DNA of 54,462 nt. Source: DASUWK01 sp036378435. GTDB taxonomy: Bacteria; Chloroflexota; Dormibacteria; Dormibacterales; Dormibacteraceae. Positions 49,937 to 54,462 of the stretch are shown here, in pieces. The DNA is taken from the NCBI GenBank assembly GCA_036378435.1, contig DASUWK010000044.1, forward strand, positions 1 to 54,462. Reading direction: 5' to 3'. Each line of letters opens with the position of its first letter. Positions within the stretch are counted from its first letter, which is position 1. The translations under genes and the position numbers were made by a program. Below the pieces are notes generated by a model. It saw only the letters and a program-made list of their open reading frames with translations. It was not told where the DNA came from and made no database searches.

Positions 49937-50506
49937 TTATGCAGTCGGGGCGTATGCGGGCTTCACTGCGATCGCCTTCTCAAGAGCGGGCTTGCGCAGC
50001 TGCGCAAGCTCGAAGACGAGAGCTCCGAAGACCGCCAGTGAGGCGATGAGCAGGCCGATCGCCGCGTAAGACACGTACTGACCGACCGTCCACCAGCCGT
50101 AGGCGTTCAGCAGCGACGAGCGGAGCATCGTTCCCTTGAACAGCGTGTTAACCAACGTCTGCAGGCTCGCGTCCTTTGGGTTCGCCATGGCCGCCGTGCT
50201 GGCCGCCGCGTAAGTGTTGTAGGGCTTCATCGCGTTCAGGTGAACTCCGATGAAGTCGTTCGCGTAGACGCGGGCTTGGTCGCCGTTCAGGACCTGCTGG
50301 CCGGCGTACGCGTGGATCTCGGCCGGATACTCCGGCGCCGCCAGCACCGCTGTCGGCGGGAAGACGATGTGCTGGGCCGCCAGTTGGTCTCTCACAGTGT
50401 TGTTCGCGAAGCTGGCGCCCCAGAACAGAAAACCGGTGACGAAACCCAGGACGATGACGAGCACGCCCTGGAGCGCGATGATGCGCCACCTCATTGCCGT
50501 AGTCAT
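49937..50506 (-). CDS. Two-TM membrane protein of the cytochrome b operon
   Basis: 189 residues. TM1 at the N-terminus (IIALQGVLVIVLGFVTGFLFW) and TM2 near 145-165 (YVSYAAIGLLIASLAVFGAL) hold an extracytoplasmic domain of about 110 residues containing NDFIGVHLNAMKPYNTYAAAS. No cofactor motif was seen and no family name is known to me. The start overlaps the upstream SRPBCC-like gene stop by 4 nt, so it is the last gene of the five-gene operon. Start may be M5 (MRWRIIAL). Confidence 0.75.
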   Translation of the reverse strand: MTTAMRWRIIALQGVLVIVLGFVTGFLFWGASFANNTVRDQLAAQHIVFPPTAVLAAPEYPAEIHAYAGQQVLNGDQARVYANDFIGVHLNAMKPYNTYAAASTAAMANPKDASLQTLVNTLFKGTMLRSSLLNAYGWWTVGQYVSYAAIGLLIASLAVFGALVFELAQLRKPALEKAIAVKPAYAPTA

Positions 50507-51081
50507 GTCGTGACCTCCTCTGCTGATGTGAGCATTTGCTTGCCTGATTCAACCGGTATCTCAACGCCGGCTGGTGAGGCGTTCGGCCCGTCCTGAGCGG
50601 GACCCGTCCTGGGCCGTCGACCGACGGAGCCCGCTCTCATCCGGCGCGCCACGCCTTCGACGAAGTCCTTGACGGTTGCTTCGGCGACTGTGTGCAGCAG
50701 CAAGTTGTCGACCGTGCGACCCACGTCACCCAGCGGCGGGTCGTAGGTGCCGGCGATAGCGACCTTGGTCTCGCCGGCGCTGATCGGCACCAGCTGCAGC
50801 TCGCCCTCGAACTGTGGGAACAGCTGTGATGCCCGCTGCGCCCCCCAGCTCACCGGGATGTGCAGCCAGTCACCGACCCGAACCGGGTCTCCGAGGTTGA
50901 CGACGGCGCGTTTGCGAATGTCCAGCGACACCAGGGAGAAGCCAACCCGAGCCAGCAGCTGAGCCGCCGGCTCCTGGGACGCCCGCACCTGGTTCGGCAG
51001 CCACTCCTCCGGCGAGCGCATGAGTACCTGGCGGCAGTCGTCCAATGGCCGGTCGACGATCACGTAGTAGCGGACGAACAT
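50503..51081 (-). CDS. SRPBCC/START-like protein
   Basis: 192 residues. The pattern of long beta strands and a C-terminal helix (SLDIRKRAVVNLGDPVRVGDWLHIPVSW ... FEGELQLVPISAGETKVAIAGTYDPP ... GRTVDNLLLHTVAEATVKDFVEGVARRM) fits the helix-grip SRPBCC fold that binds lipophilic ligands such as quinones or lipids. A charged tail follows. Function is unknown; position in a cytochrome b operon makes quinone or lipid binding a reasonable guess. Confidence 0.6.
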   Translation of the reverse strand: MFVRYYVIVDRPLDDCRQVLMRSPEEWLPNQVRASQEPAAQLLARVGFSLVSLDIRKRAVVNLGDPVRVGDWLHIPVSWGAQRASQLFPQFEGELQLVPISAGETKVAIAGTYDPPLGDVGRTVDNLLLHTVAEATVKDFVEGVARRMRAGSVGRRPRTGPAQDGPNASPAGVEIPVESGKQMLTSAEEVTT

Positions 51082-51094
51082 GCCCTAGACCTCC

Positions 51095-52117
51095 TCAGGA
51101 CGCGCGCGCGGCCGGCGCCGGTGTGACCGAAGCTGACGCGTCTAGCCGCTCCTTCCAGTGATCGCCACGCCAGATGAGCCGGTGCACGGGCACCCAGCGC
51201 GGGATGTCACGCAGTACGGGGATGAAGGGGACCAGCGCGAGCAGCGTCGTCAGCAGGCCCATGATCAGGACCACTCCGAGGTCTGCGTTGGCGCTGTTGA
51301 GACCCAGGAACCCCTTGTCCGACGTGAAGGGCCAGACCTGGTACCAGAACGTATAGAGCCAGAGCCAGCTCTGGCCCGGGTAGCTGCCGGTCTCGCTCAT
51401 CATGCCCCACTGGTTGCCCAGCAGGTGCTGGTTGGACGCAAGCGACGACAGGACTCCGCCGTCGCCCATGAAGAGCAACGACCTCGTGTAATCGGTGTTG
51501 TAGAAGTGCCCGGCATCCTGCAGCTGCCCGTCGAGCGCGCCGCTCTGTGCAAGCCTCAGCAGGCTGCCGGTCAGCTCGGGCACGGGTCCGTAGTCGCCGC
51601 TGGCGACGATGACCTGGTTGCTGCTCCCGACCGTGGCCTTGCTGAGCGCTGCGGTGTAGGCGTCGAGCCAGGCGCTCTGCTGCTTGTCCGAAGCGGAGCT
51701 GTACGCGGACAGCGCGGACGCCAAGTTGGCGTCTGAGGCGGAAGCCGTCTGCAGCGGCGAGAGCACAAACAGGTTGGCCGCGTCGACGGGCTGGTGGACG
51801 CCGGCCCACTGCACGGGGGCCAGGGGTCCCCATGACTGTCCGGAGCCGGCCGTGTTGTACGGCGGCCCATAACCGCCTGTGGTGGTTGAGCCGGAGAGCT
51901 CGCCGGTGGCGGTGGTGACGAAGTCCACCGGATCGGTCGCCGCCCAGCCCCGGATTGTCAACGGCGGTAGGTCTGGGGACGAGAACACGAACGACAGTGC
52001 GAGCACGAGCGCGGTGACGACGCCCAGCGCGATCACGAGCTCCTTGACGATGTCGTAAGGAACCGTGCGGACGCCGCGGTAGTAGCGGTCGTGAGCGTCG
52101 ACGATGTCGGTTGCCAT
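51095..52117 (-). CDS. Cytochrome b-associated membrane subunit
   Basis: 340 residues. An N-terminal TM (VIALGVVTALVLALSFVFSS, about 29-48) leads into an extracytoplasmic domain of about 200 residues (DPVDFVTTATGEL, GYGPPYNTAGSGQSWGPLAPVQW and onward). One or two C-terminal TM segments end it (SANADLGVVLIMGLLTTLLALVPFI), then RDIPRWVPVHRLIWRGDHW, which recalls the C-terminus of cytochrome b/subunit IV. No CxxCH heme motif and no Rieske cluster ligands are present. The start overlaps the cytochrome b stop by 1 nt. It probably forms a complex with cytochrome b. Confidence 0.7.
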   Translation of the reverse strand: MATDIVDAHDRYYRGVRTVPYDIVKELVIALGVVTALVLALSFVFSSPDLPPLTIRGWAATDPVDFVTTATGELSGSTTTGGYGPPYNTAGSGQSWGPLAPVQWAGVHQPVDAANLFVLSPLQTASASDANLASALSAYSSASDKQQSAWLDAYTAALSKATVGSSNQVIVASGDYGPVPELTGSLLRLAQSGALDGQLQDAGHFYNTDYTRSLLFMGDGGVLSSLASNQHLLGNQWGMMSETGSYPGQSWLWLYTFWYQVWPFTSDKGFLGLNSANADLGVVLIMGLLTTLLALVPFIPVLRDIPRWVPVHRLIWRGDHWKERLDASASVTPAPAARAS

Positions 52118-52746
52118 CAGCGGCTCCCTCCTGTCTCAATCGGCTTGACCACGCCGCGGATGCGCACCATGAGCACGTGGACGCCGACCAGGGCGACCAC
52201 GAAGATCGGCAACATCATCACGTGGATGCCGTACATCTGGCCGAAGTTCAGGACGTTGAAGAAGGCGCCGGCTCCAGTCGCGTTGATGGCGTCCTTCGCG
52301 TTCACTGCGATCCACTGTGAGTCGAGGTTCTGCTGGGCCAAGTAGCCGGTGAAAGCGGTCGCGATACTGATCGCGAAGATCACCACCCCGACCATCCAGG
52401 TCGCTGCGCGCCCGTCACGCCAGCTGGCCATGAAGTACTGACCCCAGAGGTGGAGGACCATGAATGCGAAGAAGAGCTGAACGCTCCAGAAGTGAAGGCT
52501 GTTGAAGAACCGGCCCTGCGGCGAGACGTGCCACCACTGCGGTCCCATGAAGGCGAGCACGAAGCCGCTCAGGATCACCAGGACCAGCGCTGCGATCGTG
52601 GCGACGCCGAACACATAGACCCACGAGCCCACGTAAGCGGGCTGCCTGTCGGGGAACAGCCGCTGCGCCGGCAGACGCCGGTCGACCCAGCGCGCGACCG
52701 CTCCAGTCCAGGAGCGATCCACGGAGCCGTCCATGCGCGCGCTCAT
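52117..52746 (-). CDS. Cytochrome b6-type di-heme protein
   Basis: 209-residue four-TM cytochrome b N-terminal domain. The four heme-ligand histidines are visible: HFWSVQLFFAFMVLH (two His 14 apart) in the second helix and HVMMLPIFVVALVGVH (two His 15 apart) in the fourth. The 14/15 spacing is that of cytochrome b6 rather than the 14/14 of the mitochondrial bc1 protein. WxxYF and the GYLAQQNLDSQW segment after helix three follow the family. A separate subunit IV or Rieske gene is not found in the window. The start overlaps the 49-residue ORF stop (ATGA). Confidence 0.9.
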   Translation of the reverse strand: MSARMDGSVDRSWTGAVARWVDRRLPAQRLFPDRQPAYVGSWVYVFGVATIAALVLVILSGFVLAFMGPQWWHVSPQGRFFNSLHFWSVQLFFAFMVLHLWGQYFMASWRDGRAATWMVGVVIFAISIATAFTGYLAQQNLDSQWIAVNAKDAINATGAGAFFNVLNFGQMYGIHVMMLPIFVVALVGVHVLMVRIRGVVKPIETGGSR

Positions 52747-52892
52747 CGGGAGCCGTCCTCACGGTCGCGGTGGCCCGGGAAGGGCAGCACCAGCGCCAGC
52801 ACGAAGATCGCGATCATGAGGCCGATCACGATCAGGTTCGGGACGGAAAGCTGGATGAATCCCCACTGAAGAATTCGAGCTGGCGCGTCCAT
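52743..52892 (-). CDS. 49-residue single-TM protein, first gene of cytochrome b operon
   Basis: This frame is below common ORF length cut-offs. ATG 52892 is preceded by CCGGAGGTGACTG, a strong Shine-Dalgarno at good spacing, and the TGA stop overlaps the cytochrome b start (ATGA). The product starts MDAPARILQWGFIQLSVPN, has one long TM helix (LIVIGLMIAIFVLALVLPF) and a charged tail HRDREDGSR. Small single-TM subunits are common in cytochrome complexes (PetG, PetL, PetN, CydX), so an assembly or stability subunit is the likely role. I know no named family for it. Confidence 0.8.
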   Translation of the reverse strand: MDAPARILQWGFIQLSVPNLIVIGLMIAIFVLALVLPFPGHRDREDGSR

Positions 52893-52959
52893 CAGTCACC
52901 TCCGGCAAACATCGAGTTCATTGACTGAGAACGCTAAGAAGCGCCGTCGGTCGGGCCGA

Positions 52960-52973
52960 GGGCCGTTCGTCCC
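52960..52973. promoter_or_regulatory. DosR-like box 4
   Basis: GGGCCGTTCGTCCC, in the context GAGGGCCGTTCGTCCCTGCG, lies 68-81 nt upstream of the first gene of the cytochrome b operon. It differs from box 3 at one position only. Confidence 0.6.
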
Positions 52974-53000
52974 TGCGCAGCCGGGATCGATCCCGTCCGG

Positions 53001-53483
53001 TTACCCGAAGTACTGGCCGGGAACCCAGCCGACCCTGAACAGGCGACCGGTCACCTCTGTCGGCGTGAGCGCCAGCCAGTACTGTCGCTGCCCGGGCGCC
53101 TGGGGCCGGACGTGCAGCTCGCGGAGCCGAACGGAGCGAGGATCGTCGGCCCGCGTGATGTCCTGGAGGGTCCCTATGGCCATCACGCTCCAGCCGCGGG
53201 CGCTGGTCTCCTCGTAGCCGTCGATCTCGAAGCACACCGGCGAGCCGGGCCCGTGCGCGAGCTTGGCACCCGGCTGGGTGCGAAAGACGATCGTGCCCTC
53301 GCCTACGGCATAGTTGATCGGGAAGATCCGCGGCGTACCCGACACATTGACGGCGAGCCGGCCGAGCTTGTGGGTCGAGAGGAAGGTCCAGCAATCGTGC
53401 TCGGAGAGGTGTTCGAGGTCGGTGCTGCCCCGGGCAAGTCCGGCTCGTCCGCTCTGCTGGTCCAGCTGTTCAAGTTGACCCAC
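53001..53483 (-). CDS. Pyridoxamine 5'-phosphate oxidase-like flavin protein (first)
   Basis: 160 residues with the split-barrel flavin-binding fold: DLEHLSEHDCWTFLSTHKLGRLAVNVSGTPRIFPINYAVGEGTIVFRTQPGAKLA, then VCFEIDGYEETSARGWSVMAIGTLQDI. Such short proteins bind FMN, F420 or heme in high-GC bacteria and often belong to the DosR regulon (for example the Rv3129/Rv2074-like group). Enzymatic role not known. GTG 53483 is used. It is paralogous to the next gene and has a weak DosR-like box 150 nt upstream. Confidence 0.88.
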   Translation of the reverse strand: MGQLEQLDQQSGRAGLARGSTDLEHLSEHDCWTFLSTHKLGRLAVNVSGTPRIFPINYAVGEGTIVFRTQPGAKLAHGPGSPVCFEIDGYEETSARGWSVMAIGTLQDITRADDPRSVRLRELHVRPQAPGQRQYWLALTPTEVTGRLFRVGWVPGQYFG

Positions 53484-53520
53484 CCTTGAATCTCACCTCC
53501 GGCCATAGGTCGCAGTCTTG

Positions 53521-53597
53521 GCGAAGGATCCCGGGTCAGTTGCTCAGCGCGTCTTGCCTCAGATGCTTGCCGCCGGCCGGCCGGCGGGATCCTTCGC
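53521..53597. repeat. Long-range inverted repeat between the two flavin-protein genes
   Basis: GCGAAGGATCCCG (53521-53533) and CGGGATCCTTCGC (53585-53597) are perfect inverted copies separated by 51 nt. This could fold as a large stem-loop in the untranslated region of the first flavin-protein gene, or be a repressor site pair. Confidence 0.5.
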
Positions 53598-53634
53598 TTG
53601 CCCCGAGCGTAGGGGCCAGAACGGCGGTGCACGA

Positions 53635-53648
53635 CGGTCGAAGGACCC
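53635..53648. promoter_or_regulatory. Weak DosR-like box 5
   Basis: Minus-strand GGGTCCTTCGACCG matches GGGNCSTYCGNCCC except for the last base. It lies 152 nt upstream of the flavin-protein gene at 53483, further than the other boxes, so the assignment is tentative. Confidence 0.3.
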
Positions 53649-53676
53649 GTCCGGGCCGGGACCTCCGACCAGCGAC

Positions 53677-54081
53677 TCAGTCGTCTTCGATCGCCCGCCC
53701 GGATATCGAGTCGATCGCGATCCGCACCCACCGGGCGGACGGATCGGCGGCCCACGACTTGAGTGGACCGTGGCGCAGAGCAGTGAGCTCTTCGGGGTCC
53801 GTCACCTCTCGTGCCGTCCCCGTCACGACCACGCTCCAGCCCGAGTGCCGCATCGGCCGACTCTCGTCTACCTCGAACGCCACCTCGGCACCAGCGGCGA
53901 CGGCGCTCAGCTTGGTGCCAGGCTGCGTGCAGAACGTGACCGACGCCTCGTTCGCGAGGTAGTTGACAGGCACGATCTGAGGCTTGCCGTCCACCACGAA
54001 AGCGAGACGGCCCACGAACCCGTGGTGCTGCAGCAGGTCGTGGCACTCTTCGACCGACAGCTCACGGACCCGACCGGCCAT
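53677..54081 (-). CDS. Pyridoxamine 5'-phosphate oxidase-like flavin protein (second)
   Basis: 134 residues from ATG 54081 (MAGRVRELSVEECHDLLQHH). The split-barrel pattern is FVGRLAFVVDGKPQIVPVNYLANEASVTFCTQPGTKLS, AGAEVAFEVDESRPMRHSGWSVVVTGTAREVTD. It is a clear paralogue of the gene to its left, without the N-terminal extension. The frame upstream of the chosen ATG is open but shows no family sequence. Flavin or F420 binding is inferred from family. Confidence 0.88.
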   Translation of the reverse strand: MAGRVRELSVEECHDLLQHHGFVGRLAFVVDGKPQIVPVNYLANEASVTFCTQPGTKLSAVAAGAEVAFEVDESRPMRHSGWSVVVTGTAREVTDPEELTALRHGPLKSWAADPSARWVRIAIDSISGRAIEDD

Positions 54082-54118
54082 CTGCCCAATCCTAGAGTCG
54101 CCAGCTGCCGTTGGATCA

Positions 54119-54342
54119 TCAGGTTGGTTCAGCGGCTTGCCAGACGGCTTGATGCCTTCCCGCTGACTCGGCTCGCAGGTGAGCCCAGGCCAACGCCACC
54201 ATCCAGATCCAGAAGCCGTAAGCCACGGAACGCTCCTGGATGCCGACCATCGCACCCGCCTGTGCTTCTTTGACAAACAGCGAAGCGCCGGCGGTTGCGG
54301 ACACGTCCTCGAGAAGCCAGGAGTTGAGTCGCAGATCGTGGT
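54119..54342 (-). pseudogene. 3' remnant of a membrane-protein gene
   Basis: The frame ending at 54119 reads LNSWLLEDVSATAGASLFVKE, then ERSVAYGFWIWMVALAWAHLR, a plausible TM segment, and a hydrophilic tail. It has no start of its own; upstream the frame runs into the sequence that resembles an insertion-sequence end near 54341. A truncated gene is the simplest reading, but a chance open frame cannot be excluded. Confidence 0.3.
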
Positions 54343-54462
54343 GTAAATCCGGGGCCCCTTGACGAGAGGGGCCATCGCGTGGTTCCAAGTGGAGCGTTAA
54401 CCAACCTCTTGGAGGACACGACGATGGCCAACCCGAGGATGACACTACTGGACCTGCTCAGC
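54341..54462 (+). mobile_element. Possible left end of an IS256-like insertion sequence (partial)
   Basis: GTGTAAATCCGGGGCC at 54341-54356 resembles the GTGTAAA-type ends of IS256-family elements. A hairpin GGCCCCT-TGACGAG-AGGGGCC (54353-54373) and then a short coding start follow, as expected between an IS end and its transposase. The element would continue outside the window, so no second end or target duplication can be seen. Confidence 0.3.
54424..54462 (+). CDS. N-terminus of an unidentified protein, possibly a transposase (partial)
   Basis: ATG 54424 follows TTGGAGGACACGACG, a good ribosome-binding site. Only 13 codons are visible: MANPRMTLLDLLS. IS256-family transposases often start with a similar short hydrophobic helix (xxLLxLL), but 13 residues are not enough to decide. 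Confidence 0.35.
   Translation, partial: MANPRMTLLDLLS

Noticed and set aside
1..54462. CRISPR arrays, rRNA, prophage or conjugative genes
   Set aside because: No regularly spaced repeats, no rRNA-like sequence, and no phage structural, integrase or relaxase gene was seen.

Overview
The window comes from a high-GC bacterium (about two thirds G+C by eye). Gene density is high, with many GTG and TTG starts and many stop/start overlaps of the ATGA or GTGA type. Several genes have a TANNNT -10 hexamer only 9-10 nt before the start codon, which suggests leaderless mRNAs. Gene content (AfsR/LuxR-like ATPase regulators, PucR-type and MocR regulators, LmbE-type deacetylase, DosR-like regulators, SPW-repeat protein, CMRSHG-repeat lipoprotein) fits a soil actinobacterium or a related high-GC lineage such as Dormibacterota/Chloroflexota. 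I cannot place it more precisely. I see no rRNA, convincing tRNA or CRISPR array.

Left part (1-22 kb): a phosphonate operon on the minus strand (phnD-C-E-G-H-I, with phnI cut by the window edge) couples an ABC phosphonate importer to C-P lyase core subunits. It faces an NB-ARC/TPR/LuxR regulator. Then come a secreted Trp/Tyr/Cys-rich protein with an upstream 13-residue leader ORF, an HxlR regulator divergent from a TfoX-like/NTF2-like pair, an MFS exporter, an MFS protein fused to two cyclic-nucleotide-binding domains, an EamA transporter divergent from a MocR regulator with shared repeats between them, a large secreted metallopeptidase-like protein with a PKD-like domain, a DinB-like protein, and a cold-shock group (csp, DEAD-box helicase, typA).

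Middle part (22-37 kb): a MacAB-like ABC export system with adaptor and lipoprotein is divergent from an OmpR-type two-component system, with four 11-bp repeat units between them. Then come a LmbE-type deacetylase with an EamA transporter, a GAF-GGDEF-EAL protein, small proteins, a GAF/PucR regulator, a lone cNMP-binding protein, a DDAH-type amidinohydrolase and a lipase-like hydrolase.

Right part (37.8-54.1 kb): this is the most interesting region. It looks like a complete DosR/DevR-type dormancy (hypoxia/redox) island. Two NarL-type response regulators carry the DosR-like recognition helix (EKT[IV]KNY) and flank a PAS-PAS-GAF histidine kinase. Around them are CBS/BON proteins, a GNAT/acyl-CoA synthetase fusion, a universal stress protein, a P1B-type ATPase, CoA-binding, SPW and SHOCT-like proteins, two pyridoxamine-oxidase-like flavin proteins, and a five-gene operon with a b6-type di-heme cytochrome b. 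I find a shared 14-bp palindrome, GGGNCSTYCGNCCC, upstream of four operons or divergent pairs and a weaker fifth copy; it has the architecture of the DosR box. The cytochrome operon lacks a Rieske protein in this window and begins with an overlooked 49-residue single-TM protein. At the right edge an IS256-like element may begin, apparently cutting a membrane-protein gene.
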